Positions 9,066 through 18,102 are shown, counted from the first letter of the stretch. The stretch is 64,000 nucleotides of DNA from Pelagimonas phthalicica (GCF_004364805.1 NZ_SOAP01000001.1:806001-870000); one strand, 5' to 3'. The notes: generated by a model from the sequence alone, not told the origin. Numbers and translations: made by a program.

Positions 9066-9083
9066 GGTAAACGAGAGTTTACC
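9066..9083. promoter_or_regulatory. Lux-box-like dyad upstream of luxI
   Basis: GGTAAAC, spacer GAGA, GTTTACC: a perfect 7-bp inverted repeat of 18 bp total, about 82-99 bp upstream of the luxI start and just past the luxR stop. Size and symmetry fit a LuxR-type binding site, although its sequence is not the Vibrio lux box. No T-run follows on the luxR strand, arguing against a simple terminator. Confidence 0.45.
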
Positions 9084-9094
9084 AGAGGGCACAA

Positions 9095-9823
9095 TCAGAT
9101 GACGATCAACCCGCGGTTCAGGGCCCGGGCGACCGCATGTGTGGTGTTCAACGCGCCCAGTTTGTGGCGGGCACTTTCGACATAAACCCGAAGCGTATGT
9201 TCGGAGATCGACAAGGTATCGGCGGCCTGTGCGCGGCTGTAACCAATCGCCAGAAGGGTCATCGCCTCAATCTCACGTGGGGACAAGGATTGAGAGGGTT
9301 CAGGCGTACGCCCCGGCTGAAAGTCCAGCGCCTTCTGGTTAAAGCTGTGCGCAATCAAGATAAGATCGCGCCGGTTCTTTGTCGTAAACTCCTGCCAGTC
9401 TTCGTCGCTGCAATTATGGCTTAGGGTGAAATGCGCAAACTGACCGTTCGGGCCCCGGATCGGGATCGAATAGCCTTGATTGCCGATGCCATGGTTGATG
9501 GCGTCTTGCATAAAGGCGCGGGCGGCTTTGCCGGACCAGTCGAGGCGTTTCCAATCCACCGGGTGGAAGCGTTGAAAGCAGCCTATGATGACAGGATCGA
9601 CGCGCAGATATCCCTTTTCGACATAGCGGTTGACCCAATCCAGCGGATAGGTCCCGCAGCCATATTGATCGCCGTTGCTGTTCACCCAATGATACAGCAT
9701 GTGATCGATCGAATAGCCATCCCGAAGCTCTTCGATAACGATCTGAAGGTCGTCTAACCCCTCACTGGACTCCAACCGTTCGATCAGACGGTCCAGTCGC
9801 GGCACCTCGTCCAAAAATCCCAA
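9095..9823 (-). CDS. luxR: LuxR-family quorum-sensing regulator
   Basis: Autoinducer-responsive transcription factor. The N-terminal signal-binding domain has the pattern YPLDWVNRYVEKGYLRVDPVI carrying the conserved Trp, Tyr and Asp that contact acyl-homoserine lactones; the C-terminal HTH is LSPREIEAMTLLAIGYSRAQ followed by SISEHTLRVYVESARHKLGA. No ATG fits the family N-terminus: I chose the TTG at 9823 (preceded by GAGGAAAACGGGG, 242 residues); TTG 9814 or GTG 9805 are alternatives. The start lies inside the small upstream ORF, suggesting translational coupling. Confidence 0.93.
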   Translation of the reverse strand: MGFLDEVPRLDRLIERLESSEGLDDLQIVIEELRDGYSIDHMLYHWVNSNGDQYGCGTYPLDWVNRYVEKGYLRVDPVIIGCFQRFHPVDWKRLDWSGKAARAFMQDAINHGIGNQGYSIPIRGPNGQFAHFTLSHNCSDEDWQEFTTKNRRDLILIAHSFNQKALDFQPGRTPEPSQSLSPREIEAMTLLAIGYSRAQAADTLSISEHTLRVYVESARHKLGALNTTHAVARALNRGLIVI

Positions 9824-9968
9824 CCCCGTTTTCCTCGGCAAGGGACGCAATTTCCGCCTGAGCCACAAAGCTCGCATCATCCAGCTGCGCCGCCAGCGAC
9901 GGCATACCATTTTCGCGTGCAAAGGTTTTCAGGTCAGCCAGTACGTCCAAAATCCAATCTTGTCCCAT
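9762..9968 (-). CDS. Small ORF overlapping the 5' end of luxR
   Basis: 68 codons from ATG 9968: MGQDWILDVLADLKTFAREN then GMPSLAAQLDDASFVAQAEI, predicted to be helical and acidic. It overlaps the luxR start by about 60 nt in another frame, so ribosomes translating it would pass the luxR start. The helix-rich opening with many conserved-looking hydrophobics suggests a true protein. I recognise similar short proteins before roseobacter luxR genes but no function is known to me. Coupling to luxR is inference. Confidence 0.6.
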   Translation of the reverse strand: MGQDWILDVLADLKTFARENGMPSLAAQLDDASFVAQAEIASLAEENGVGIFGRGAATGPSDRTVGVQ

Positions 9969-10118
9969 GTGTAGTCTCACTTATAGCAGGTTAATGATCC
10001 ATTAAATCAACCATAGCATGACCCGATCACGGTTAATATTCACGGAATCCTACTCCCCAAAAACTGCGAGGGGGCGATTTCCCAAGGTATTGTTTTCTAA
10101 AATGCGATCTATCCAAAG

Positions 10119-10157
10119 AAAACGCCCGCGCGCCAAAAGGGCGATTCGCGGGCGTTT
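10119..10157 (-). terminator. Rho-independent terminator of ccr
   Basis: Read on the minus strand, AAACGCCCGCG pairs with CGCGGGCGTTT across a short loop and is followed by TTTTCTTTGG. It lies 22 bp past the ccr stop codon. Confidence 0.85.
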
Positions 10158-10178
10158 CCGATGGGTGGTCAGACGTGC

Positions 10179-11465
10179 TTACTTCTTGGCTTCCAGCGCG
10201 TCTTCGAATGTGCGCAAACCGGTGGTCGGCGCTTGCACCAGAACAGCCATGTTGCCGGGCTTGTGCAGGTTCTTGTACATCTTCATATGCGCGTCCGGAA
10301 TTTCATCCCAAGGGAAGACTTCGGACATGCAAGGATCAAGGCGGCGCTCGATCATCAGCTGGTTGGCAGCTGCGGCCTGTTTCAGGTGCGCAAAGTGCGA
10401 GCCCTGCAGGCGCTTCTGGTGCATCCACATGTAGCGCACGTCAAAGGTACAGTTGAAACCCGAGGTGCCGGCGCAGATCACGACCATGCCGCCCTTTTTC
10501 ACCACGAGGGTCGAAACCGGGAAGGTGGCCTGACCGGGATGTTCGAACACCATGTCGACATTAACACCCTTGCCGGTGATCTCCCAGATCGCCTTGCCGA
10601 ACTTGCGGGCTTCTTTCAGCCACTCGTTATATTCGGGGCTGTTCACGGTGGGCAATTCGCCCCAGCAGTTGAAATCCTTACGATTAATCACGCCCTTAGC
10701 GCCTTGCGCCATGACGAAATCACGCTTGCTTTCATCCGAGATCACACCAATCGCGTTGGCACCAACGGTGTTGGCCAGCTGGATCGCATAAGAGCCCAGA
10801 CCGCCGGAAGCCCCCCAAACCAGAACGTTCTGGCCCGGCTTCAGCTCGTGCGGGTGGTGACCGAACAGCATGCGGTAGGCGGTGGCCAGGGTCAGGGTGT
10901 AGCAGGCGCTCTCTTCCCAGGTCAGGTGCTTGGGACGGCGCAGCAGCTGCTGGGCCTGAACATTGGTGAACTGAGCGAAGGACCCGTCGGGGGTTTCATA
11001 GCCCCAGATCCGCTGGGTTGGCGAGAACATCGGGTCGCCGCCGTTACAATGCTCATCGTCGCCATCATCTTGATTACAATGGATAACAACCTCGTCGCCG
11101 ACTTTCCAATTCTTGACCTTGTCACCCACGGCCCAAACGATGCCGGAGGCGTCGGAACCGGCAATGTGATAGGGCTGTTTGTGCACGTCAAACATGGAAA
11201 TCGGAACGCCCAGACCGGCCCAGATGCCGTTGTAGTTCACGCCAGCAGCCATCACCAGAACCAGCACTTCGTGGCTGTCCAGCTTGGGCACGTCGACCAC
11301 TTCGACCTGCATCGCCTGCTTGGGTTCACCCTGACGATCCTGGCGGATGGCCCAGGCATACATCTGCTTTGGGACATAGCCCAATGGGGGCATTTCGCCG
11401 ATCTCGTAGAGGTCTTTTTCGGGGGCGTCGTATGCAGCGATGCCGGTGTCCTGATCCAGAGCCAT
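10179..11465 (-). CDS. ccr: Crotonyl-CoA carboxylase/reductase
   Basis: Key enzyme of the ethylmalonyl-CoA pathway: NADPH-dependent reductive carboxylation of crotonyl-CoA to (2S)-ethylmalonyl-CoA. The 428-residue protein belongs to the medium-chain dehydrogenase/reductase fold, with the segment AAGVNYNGIWAGLGVP, the nucleotide loop VWGASGGLGSYAIQLA and the family-specific stretches VVIHCNQDDGDDEHCNGGDP and MWMHQKRLQGSHFAHLKQA. The start at 11465 (MALDQDTG) is preceded by AGGAGG; a longer frame reaches 11513 without such a site. ecm lies on the opposite strand 2 kb away. Confidence 0.97.
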   Translation of the reverse strand: MALDQDTGIAAYDAPEKDLYEIGEMPPLGYVPKQMYAWAIRQDRQGEPKQAMQVEVVDVPKLDSHEVLVLVMAAGVNYNGIWAGLGVPISMFDVHKQPYHIAGSDASGIVWAVGDKVKNWKVGDEVVIHCNQDDGDDEHCNGGDPMFSPTQRIWGYETPDGSFAQFTNVQAQQLLRRPKHLTWEESACYTLTLATAYRMLFGHHPHELKPGQNVLVWGASGGLGSYAIQLANTVGANAIGVISDESKRDFVMAQGAKGVINRKDFNCWGELPTVNSPEYNEWLKEARKFGKAIWEITGKGVNVDMVFEHPGQATFPVSTLVVKKGGMVVICAGTSGFNCTFDVRYMWMHQKRLQGSHFAHLKQAAAANQLMIERRLDPCMSEVFPWDEIPDAHMKMYKNLHKPGNMAVLVQAPTTGLRTFEDALEAKK

Positions 11466-11654
11466 TTGGGCCTCCTGTTCACTTAGGTTTCCTGCTTCCG
11501 GACCGTTCTGCACTGCGGAATCGGGCCGGGATTGCCCAATGGACTACAAGAGGGCGCGCAACAATGCAATCGCAGAAACTGGGTATTTTGTAATTTTATA
11601 ACCGAGCGAACGCAGAAAAACCTTCGCGCACGCAGAATTTCCCTTAAAATTCAG

Positions 11655-12998
11655 TTAAAACAGGTGCCGGATCGAATTCGCATAAAATTCGACGATTTTT
11701 CGAGACGCTTCGTTAACCCGGTAGATTTCCCCCTGTTTTGCGACCAGATCCCGTTCGGTCAGCGCCCGCAAACCGACCTCGACCGCATAGGATTTATCGG
11801 CGCGTGGCAGATGCACATGGCTGGATTGAAGCCGGTCAAGCGCGGCGAGAAAGGCCTGTTCCAGCCCTGCCCGATCCAGATCGTTTTCCAGCAGCAGATG
11901 CGCCACCAGAGGCACGGGCAAAACCGGGATGACCTGACCGACCTGCGCCATCAGATGTTCGGCCAGAACCTCGGGGTTGGCGACCAGATCGGGGTGTCCC
12001 CGCAAGGAAACCGGCGCGCCAAAGCTGACGGCGGCATACCCAAAACGGTGATATTTGCCCCGGAGGCGCAGCCAGATCTGACGCAGAATCGCACGGGTCA
12101 CCTTGCCTATCCCAGCATTGAACCGCCGCCCGCCCGCCTCGGCCCCGCCGATCAGAACCTTGTCTTCGAGCACGCGATCATAGTTCAGCCCAACCGGGAC
12201 AAAGACCACATCCCGCGCCTCAAGATCGAGCCCTTCGACAATGTAACTCAGCAATCCCAGCTTGGGTTTGGCCAGCGCGCCATCCAGGCTGAGCCCGCCT
12301 TCGGGAAAAATGGCCTGGGTGACTCCGCCTTGGGTCGCCTGCCCGACATATTGGCGTAACACCTTGCGATATAAGGCATCTCGGGATTTGCGACGGATGA
12401 AATACGCCCCCATCGAGCGAAACAGCTGCGACAAAGGCCAGACCTGCGCCCACTCCCCCACCGCGTAGCTCAGCGCCGAGCGATCCGCCGCCAGATGGGT
12501 GACCAGCACGTAATCCATGTTGCTGCGATGGTTCATCACAAAGATCACCGTCGCCTCGGGGTCGATCCCGGCCAGTTCCTGTGGATCGTGATGGCCAAGG
12601 CGCACACGATAAAGCGCGCGGGACAGAAACCGCGCCCCGCGCACCCCCCAACCAAAATAAGCAAAGGCGGAAAAGCTGGGCACGATTTCGCGGGCATAGC
12701 GGCGCGCCTGTTCAAAGGCGACATCCTCGCGCATCCCTGCCTCGCGCGCATGGTCGACGACGGCGCGGGTGACCTCGGGGTCATAGATCAAACGCTGGAT
12801 CAGGTCATAGCGTCTGAGCAGGCGAAAGGGTTCGATCGGGCGCTGCAGCCGGGTGTTAAGCTGCTTGACCGCACGCTCCATCCGGCGGCGAAAAAACCAG
12901 CGCACCGAGGGGAACAGAAAATGACTGGCAAAGGTGATCGCGGCAAAGACCAGGATCAGCAGGAACATCCAAAGGGGCAGTGTGACGGGATTACTCAT
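11655..12998 (-). CDS. PlsB-like glycerol-3-phosphate/lysophosphatidate acyltransferase
   Basis: Membrane-associated acyltransferase of phospholipid synthesis. An N-terminal membrane segment (PLWMFLLILVFAAITFASHF) is followed by the acyltransferase domain: catalytic NHRSNMDYVL (an HX4D motif), the arginine block GAYFIRRKSRDALYR, and FPEGGLSLDG. The order and spacing resemble PlsB-type enzymes more than PlsC. The ATG at 12998 gives MSNPVTLP; a TTG ten codons earlier is possible. It sits divergent to ecm and downstream of nothing else, so its link to the ethylmalonyl-CoA pathway may be only positional. Confidence 0.82.
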   Translation of the reverse strand: MSNPVTLPLWMFLLILVFAAITFASHFLFPSVRWFFRRRMERAVKQLNTRLQRPIEPFRLLRRYDLIQRLIYDPEVTRAVVDHAREAGMREDVAFEQARRYAREIVPSFSAFAYFGWGVRGARFLSRALYRVRLGHHDPQELAGIDPEATVIFVMNHRSNMDYVLVTHLAADRSALSYAVGEWAQVWPLSQLFRSMGAYFIRRKSRDALYRKVLRQYVGQATQGGVTQAIFPEGGLSLDGALAKPKLGLLSYIVEGLDLEARDVVFVPVGLNYDRVLEDKVLIGGAEAGGRRFNAGIGKVTRAILRQIWLRLRGKYHRFGYAAVSFGAPVSLRGHPDLVANPEVLAEHLMAQVGQVIPVLPVPLVAHLLLENDLDRAGLEQAFLAALDRLQSSHVHLPRADKSYAVEVGLRALTERDLVAKQGEIYRVNEASRKIVEFYANSIRHLF

Positions 12999-13420
12999 GG
13001 TTAATGAGCCTGACAGGGCAGGCAACACCGTTCAAGAGGGGGAATCTGTCCGATTCTCGGGATGATTGAGTCTGATTGCCCCCCTTTGAGGCCCGAAAAA
13101 ACGCCGGGCGGGCGTGATTTGCACCCGAAAACTGGTTAATTCCGCCGCGCGCCCTGTGCGCAACGGCCAATCTGTACAAAACACCCTGATTTTAGGGGGG
13201 ATTGCCTGTGCCTGTTGCGCCCTGATGCGGTTACTGCGCGCGTAAGATACACCGGATTTTCGCAATTTGCGGCGAGGCGCCCCATTGGGGGTGGTGCCCG
13301 ATGCGGTATTCTGCAAATGCACTGCCGCAACGCAGCGAATTGACGCGACATATTCTTTCGTCTATCCATTCGCGAAAGCAATATGATTGCGACCCCAGAT
13401 TCTTGCCGATGGAGGCCCTG
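12999..13420. promoter_or_regulatory. Divergent promoter region of the acyltransferase gene and ecm
   Basis: 422 bp without a convincing gene. It contains the box GCCGCAACGCAG at 13324-13335 (within CTGC-N6-GCAG), also found before mdh and in related form before sdhC and the malyl-CoA thioesterase gene, and a GGAGG Shine-Dalgarno at 13411 that sets the ecm start. Confidence 0.55.
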
Positions 13421-15391
13421 ATGACCGAGACCGAAATCAAACGCGACCGCCCCTGGCTCATCCGGACATATGCCGGCCACTCGACTGCCAAAGCGTCAAA
13501 CGCGCTGTATCGCAACAACCTGGCCAAGGGTCAGACCGGGCTGTCCGTGGCGTTCGATCTACCGACTCAGACCGGCTATGACAGCGACCATATCCTGGCG
13601 CATGGAGAAGTCGGCAAGGTCGGGGTGCCGGTCTGCCATCTGGGTGACATGCGCACCCTGTTTGACCAGATTCCGCTGGAGCAGATGAACACCTCGATGA
13701 CCATCAACGCGACCGCGCCCTGGCTGCTGTCGCTTTATATCGCGGTGGCCGAGGAACAGGGCGCGGATGTGTCCAAGCTGCAGGGCACGGTTCAAAACGA
13801 TCTGATCAAGGAATATCTGAGCCGCGGCACCTATATCTGCCCGCCCAAGCCGTCGCTGAAGATGATCGGGGATGTGGCCGAATATTGTTATAAGAATGTG
13901 CCGAAATGGAACCCGATGAATGTGTGTTCCTATCACCTGCAAGAGGCCGGTGCGACGCCGGAACAGGAATTGGCCTTTGCCCTGGCGACAGCGATTGCGG
14001 TGCTGGATGAATTGAAGCCACGCGTTGCGGCCGAGGATTTCCCGGCGCTGTGTGGGCGGATTTCCTTTTTCGTGAATGCGGGCATTCGCTTTGTCACCGA
14101 AATGTGCAAGATGCGCGCCTTTGTCGATCTGTGGGATGAGATCCTGCAAACCCGCTATGGCGTAGAAGACCCGAAATTCCGCCGCTTCCGCTATGGGGTG
14201 CAGGTGAATTCGCTGGGATTGACCGAGCAACAGCCGGAAAACAACGTTTACCGGATCCTGATTGAAATGCTGGCGGTGACGCTGAGCAAAAAGGCCCGCG
14301 CGCGGGCGGTGCAATTGCCAGCCTGGAACGAAGCCTTGGGATTGCCGCGCCCTTGGGATCAGCAATGGTCGATGCGGATGCAGCAGATCCTGGCTTATGA
14401 AACCGATTTGCTGGAATATGACGACCTGTTTGAGGGCAACCCGGCGGTGGATCGCAAAGTCGAAGCCCTGAAAGAGGGCGCACGGGCGGAATTGGCCAAT
14501 ATCGAAGCCATGAACGGTGCGATTGGCTCCATTGAATATATGAAGGGTCGCCTGGTCGATTCAAATGCGGATCGCCTGAACCGGATTGAACGCAATGAAA
14601 CCATCGTGGTTGGCGTGAACAAATGGACCGAGGGTGAGGCCTCGCCCCTGGTGGGTGAAGATGGCGGGATCATGGTGGTTGATCCGGCGGTCGAGCAAGA
14701 ACAGGTCGCGCGGTTGAACGAATGGCGTGAGGGTCGTGATGCGGGTGCTGTTGAGGCGGCTCTGGCGGCGCTGCGGGCGGCCTCGCAAGCGGGTGAGAAT
14801 GTCATGCCCGCCTCGATCGCCTGTGCCAAGGCCGGGGTGACAACCGGCGAATGGGCGGCGCAGATGCGCACGGTACATGGCGAATATCGCGGCCCGACCG
14901 GCGTGTCGAAATCGGTGAGCAACAAGACCGAAGGTCTGGAAGACATTCGCGAAATGGTTGATGCGGTCAGTGACAAGCTGGGCCGTCGCCTGCGGTTCCT
15001 GGTCGGCAAGCCGGGGCTGGATGGGCATTCCAACGGGGCCGAGCAGATCGCTTTCCGTGCGCGGGATTGCGGCATGGAGATCGACTATGAGGGCATCCGC
15101 CTGACGCCGGAGCAGATCATCGAGGCGGCCAAGGATGGCGCACATGTGATCGGCCTGTCGATCCTGTCGGGCAGCCATATCCCTTTGGTCGAAGATGTCA
15201 TGGCCCGGATGCGCGCCGAGGGGCTCACCCATATTCCGGTCACAGTGGGCGGCATTATCCCGGATGAGGACGCCGAGCGCCTGCGCGCCATGGGCGTTGC
15301 GCGAGTCTATACACCCAAGGATTTCGAGCTGAATTCGATCATGCGCGATATCGTGACATTGGCTGATCCCAAATCGGTCGCGGCCGAATAA
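13421..15391 (+). CDS. ecm: Ethylmalonyl-CoA mutase (coenzyme B12-dependent)
   Basis: Converts (2R)-ethylmalonyl-CoA to methylsuccinyl-CoA in the ethylmalonyl-CoA pathway. 656 residues. The N-terminal barrel starts RPWLIRTYAGHSTAKASNAL and SVAFDLPTQTGYDSD, typical of the mutase family; the C-terminal cobalamin domain has GLDGHSNGAEQIA near residue 533, giving the D-x-H-x-x-G cobalt-ligand motif, then GLSILSGSH and TVGGIIPDEDAERL. ATG 13421 follows GGAGG by 5 nt. It is a single-chain enzyme distinct from two-subunit methylmalonyl-CoA mutase; pathway partners ccr, mch and mcl2 are in this window, which supports the assignment. Confidence 0.96.
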   Translation: MTETEIKRDRPWLIRTYAGHSTAKASNALYRNNLAKGQTGLSVAFDLPTQTGYDSDHILAHGEVGKVGVPVCHLGDMRTLFDQIPLEQMNTSMTINATAPWLLSLYIAVAEEQGADVSKLQGTVQNDLIKEYLSRGTYICPPKPSLKMIGDVAEYCYKNVPKWNPMNVCSYHLQEAGATPEQELAFALATAIAVLDELKPRVAAEDFPALCGRISFFVNAGIRFVTEMCKMRAFVDLWDEILQTRYGVEDPKFRRFRYGVQVNSLGLTEQQPENNVYRILIEMLAVTLSKKARARAVQLPAWNEALGLPRPWDQQWSMRMQQILAYETDLLEYDDLFEGNPAVDRKVEALKEGARAELANIEAMNGAIGSIEYMKGRLVDSNADRLNRIERNETIVVGVNKWTEGEASPLVGEDGGIMVVDPAVEQEQVARLNEWREGRDAGAVEAALAALRAASQAGENVMPASIACAKAGVTTGEWAAQMRTVHGEYRGPTGVSKSVSNKTEGLEDIREMVDAVSDKLGRRLRFLVGKPGLDGHSNGAEQIAFRARDCGMEIDYEGIRLTPEQIIEAAKDGAHVIGLSILSGSHIPLVEDVMARMRAEGLTHIPVTVGGIIPDEDAERLRAMGVARVYTPKDFELNSIMRDIVTLADPKSVAAE

Positions 15392-15413
15392 TCGATTTAG
15401 AATACCAAAAATG

Positions 15414-15443
15414 ATCCGCGCGACTGCCATTCGCGCGGATTTA
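15414..15443 (+). terminator. Terminator of ecm
   Basis: ATCCGCGCG, 9-nt loop, CGCGCGGAT followed by TTTA; 22 bp after the ecm stop. Confidence 0.75.
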
Positions 15444-15532
15444 TGCTATTTTATCTGGATTGACACAAAACGACAGCTTGCACTTCTTGGTTAAGTTATT
15501 GAGGTAACGTCCCGGAAACGAAGGAGACTGCA

Positions 15533-15841
15533 ATGAGCATCGATCTAGAAGGCATGTCCCGCGAGGAACTGAGCCAACTGATTGCCGACGCAACAAAAGC
15601 CCTAAAAACAGTGGATGCACGCCGCAAAGCCGAAGCGAAAATCGCTGCGGAAAAGGTTGCCAAGGAATTTGGCTATTCGCTGGATGAAATTCTGAATGCC
15701 GGTGGCAAAACCACCAAAGGTGCCCCGAAATACGCCAACCCGGCGGATCCAAGCCAGACCTGGACAGGTCGCGGTCGCAAGCCGAAATGGGTTGTCGATG
15801 CCTTGGCCAAGGGAACACCTGTCGAAGATCTGGAAATCTGA
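15533..15841 (+). CDS. H-NS-family nucleoid protein (HvrA-like)
   Basis: 102-residue DNA-binding protein. The N-terminal half is a charged helix region (MSREELSQLIADATKALKTV and following) suited to oligomerisation; the C-terminal DNA-binding motif YANPADPSQTWTGRGRKPKW is the hallmark of the H-NS/HvrA family, with the AT-hook-like GRGRKPKW. AAGGAG precedes the ATG. Proteins of this type silence AT-rich or foreign genes and tune photosynthesis or metabolism genes in Rhodobacter; which genes it controls here is unknown. It is a single gene between the ecm terminator and deoD. Confidence 0.92.
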   Translation: MSIDLEGMSREELSQLIADATKALKTVDARRKAEAKIAAEKVAKEFGYSLDEILNAGGKTTKGAPKYANPADPSQTWTGRGRKPKWVVDALAKGTPVEDLEI

Positions 15842-15926
15842 CACCTGACTGGTATTGTGGCCCATCAGCCCGAATACTGTTCACTTTGGACAGAGAGGGC
15901 CACACATCCACAGGTGGAGTATTGCA

Positions 15927-16637
15927 TTGACAGTCCATATTGGGGCCGAACAAGGCCAAATCGCTGAAACCGTTCTCATGCCGGGCGATCCCTATCGCGC
16001 CGAATGGGCCGCCAAGACGTTTCTTGACGATGCGGTTTGCATCAACAAAGTCCGCGGCATGCTGGGTTTCACCGGCACCTGGCGCGGCAATCGGGTCACC
16101 ATTCACGGGTCAGGCATGGGGATGCCATCGCTGTCGATCTATGCCAATGAGCTGATCCGCGATTATGGGGCCAAGACCCTGATCCGCATCGGGTCCTGCG
16201 GCGGCATGCAGGACGCGGTCAAGATCCGCGATGTGATCATCGCCATGACCGCCACAACCCTGTCGACCCCGTCACGCGGTATTTTACGCGAGCTGAACTT
16301 TGCCCCTTGCGCCGATTACAGCCTGCTGGAGGCGGCGGTCAACGCAGCCAAATCGCGCGAGACCCCTTATCATGTGGGCGGGATCTATTCGTCGGATGTG
16401 TTCTATGACGAGCGCCCCGATCTGAACGAACAGATGGTGCGCCATGGCACGCTGGGGGTCGAGATGGAAGCTGCCGAGCTGTATCTGGTTGCGGCCCGTC
16501 ACAAGGTGCGCGCGCTGGCGGTTCTGACCGTGTCTGACCACCTGCTGACCGGCGAGGCGCTGCCCTCAGAAGATCGCGAACGCTCTTTCGGTGATATGGT
16601 GGAAATCGCGCTTGAGGCGGCTTTCCCGCAATCTTGA
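15927..16637 (+). CDS. deoD: Purine-nucleoside phosphorylase, DeoD type
   Basis: Phosphorolysis of purine (deoxy)nucleosides for salvage. The start is the TTG at 15927, preceded by GGTGGAG, giving [20 protein letters not shown] and a 236-residue protein, the usual hexameric DeoD size; no in-frame ATG fits the N-terminus. Conserved pieces: [48 protein letters not shown] and the catalytic-aspartate loop VSDHLLTGE. Stands alone, 85 bp after the H-NS-like gene; cotranscription is possible. Confidence 0.96.
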   Translation: MTVHIGAEQGQIAETVLMPGDPYRAEWAAKTFLDDAVCINKVRGMLGFTGTWRGNRVTIHGSGMGMPSLSIYANELIRDYGAKTLIRIGSCGGMQDAVKIRDVIIAMTATTLSTPSRGILRELNFAPCADYSLLEAAVNAAKSRETPYHVGGIYSSDVFYDERPDLNEQMVRHGTLGVEMEAAELYLVAARHKVRALAVLTVSDHLLTGEALPSEDRERSFGDMVEIALEAAFPQS

Positions 16638-16654
16638 GCTTTTAGGGTCAGAAC

Positions 16655-17209
16655 CCTGGAACCGAAATCCGCAACATAGACAATTAGGGCCTTTGGACAA
16701 TCACCATAGACCATCAGTTTCAGTCCAAAATTGCTCAGTTCTAGGAATTTGGCCACAGGAATAGTTATCTATTTCACGGTCAAATAACGACGAAATGAGC
16801 AATTTTGGCGAAACAGCGGAGCTGCGCGGCACATTTTGCCTCTGCCTTCGTTGATTTTCCCTTCCGATCAACCAGATCGCTGCGGGAAAATCGCCTTGTC
16901 AGCGGTAAAATGGGTCTCGCGCTGATGGTTTATGGTGATTGTCCACAGGCCCTAGTAACCACGCAGGTTCGCGCCCGGCACCGAGGGTGGGCGTGTCTAA
17001 CCTTGGCGACTGGGTGGTGGCATCAGGTAACTGTGCATCTTGTTGAAACGTTAAGACGAATTCGCGCCCGCCGCTTTGCCGAAGGCAAACCTTTGGTTTG
17101 ACGGGCGGGGTCATGCTGGAAGCATGCCTCTAGAATGAGCGAGAACCGGATCGCAGGCGATCCGAGGACATTAACTCTATGACAAGAGTTTTTGTTCCGG
17201 GGGACTAGA
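16655..17209. repeat. ~285-bp dispersed repeat, copy A (interrupted)
   Basis: From CTGGAACCGAAATCCGCAAC to the GGACTAG near 17205, matching 28775-29062 at roughly 85 percent once the inserted element at 16687-16952 is removed. Contains several stable hairpins, e.g. CCCGCC...GGCGGG around TTTGCC-GAA-GGCAAA, AAACC-TTTGGTTT and CGGATCGC-AGG-CGATCCG. No credible gene. It occupies most of the 600-bp gap between deoD and the DUF1989 gene. Confidence 0.82.
16687..16952. mobile_element. MITE-like element inserted into repeat copy A
   Basis: 266 bp with 31-bp terminal inverted repeats that differ at two positions: left end GGGCCTTTGGACAATCACCA, right end (reverse complement) GGGCCTGTGGACAATCACCA. It is flanked by TA on both sides, and removing element plus one TA restores the uninterrupted repeat sequence seen at 28801. 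No transposase ORF. Inside are a 13-bp inverted repeat (16725-16737 with 16796-16808) and a GATTTTCCC/GGGAAAATC hairpin. TA duplication suggests mobilisation by an IS630/Tc1- or IS5/IS427-type transposase acting in trans. Confidence 0.82.
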
Positions 17210-17241
17210 TTGTGGTGGGGTAGAACCCCACCCTACCCTAG

Positions 17242-18102
17242 TTACAAACCGTGGCTGCGGTTGTAACCGTTGCGCGGCGGGCTGGTCCACCAGCCCGACA
17301 AGCTGTCCGGGTCTGGCGTAAGGACCTCGACCTTGAGCGGGTGACAGGCCGCCGTATCGGAGCTGTGTTCCGAGGAACAATCGCCACCCGGACAGGCGCT
17401 GAGCGCGCCAAGCAGGGGAATTTCGGCAAATAGGGTCAAGCTGTCACCGGGGCGCACCGGGCTGGCCTTCATGAAATATTGGCCGGTATCGCGGGTAAAG
17501 CCGGTGCACATAAAGACATTCAGCACGTCATGCACATGCGGTTCGGCATCCTCGGCCGCGATGCCAAGGTGATCGGCCAAGGCGCGGATCAGGTTGGAAT
17601 GACAGCAATAATGGTAATGATCCCCGGCCAAAAGGTTGTGGGTATAGGGATCACAGCGCGTGCCGATCACGTCATGCACCGAACCGCCAAATTCATCAAT
17701 TCCGTACCAATCCAGACTGTCCTGAACCACGCTGGCCATGGGGCGCAGATGTGGGAAGGAGGACCAGAGCCGATCGCCAAGATTGACATGGGAGCCATGC
17801 AGGGCGCGGGTCTTGCCGGAATAGAAACGTTCGGACAGGTCCTGCGCGTTCCAGAGGTTCAGGTCGCCGACCTGTGGCCCGTCAACCGAGGTGATGCGGA
17901 CGAAACTGCCTGCCGGAGCCTCAAAACAGCGGGCATCGCGCGGCGGGATCAGGCAGGTATCCGTAACCTCTGCCGTGGTCAGGGCCGCCTGATAGGCGGG
18001 CAGATCGATATGCGGCAGAGTGTCATTGGGATAGCAGATCACCGGTGCAATCGCGCGGCGCGCCTCGGCATCCTCGGGCGGGGCGGTTTGGAGCTCTGTC
18101 AT
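17242..18102 (-). CDS. DUF1989 / urea-carboxylase-associated family protein
   Basis: 286 residues from ATG 18102. The C-terminal two thirds match the DUF1989 family: GSFVRITSVDGPQVGDLNLW, the Asp/His-rich ALHGSHVNLGDRLWS, GTRCDPYTHNLLAGDHYHYC, HVHDVLNVFMCTGFTRDTG and YFMKASPVRPGDSLTLFAEI. Conserved Cys and His residues suggest a metal site. Members accompany urea carboxylase and other nitrogen-compound catabolism genes, but none is adjacent here, so the substrate stays unknown. A 48-residue conserved small protein gene lies upstream on the same strand. Confidence 0.8.
   Translation of the reverse strand: MTELQTAPPEDAEARRAIAPVICYPNDTLPHIDLPAYQAALTTAEVTDTCLIPPRDARCFEAPAGSFVRITSVDGPQVGDLNLWNAQDLSERFYSGKTRALHGSHVNLGDRLWSSFPHLRPMASVVQDSLDWYGIDEFGGSVHDVIGTRCDPYTHNLLAGDHYHYCCHSNLIRALADHLGIAAEDAEPHVHDVLNVFMCTGFTRDTGQYFMKASPVRPGDSLTLFAEIPLLGALSACPGGDCSSEHSSDTAACHPLKVEVLTPDPDSLSGWWTSPPRNGYNRSHGL

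Noticed and set aside
16899-17114. Antisense ORF in repeat copy A, with a similar one in copy B (28808-29023)
   Set aside because: The frame is open in both copies, but the copies differ at about 11 of 52 amino acids for roughly 17 base changes, with no excess of silent changes and no ribosome site, so it is not under protein selection.
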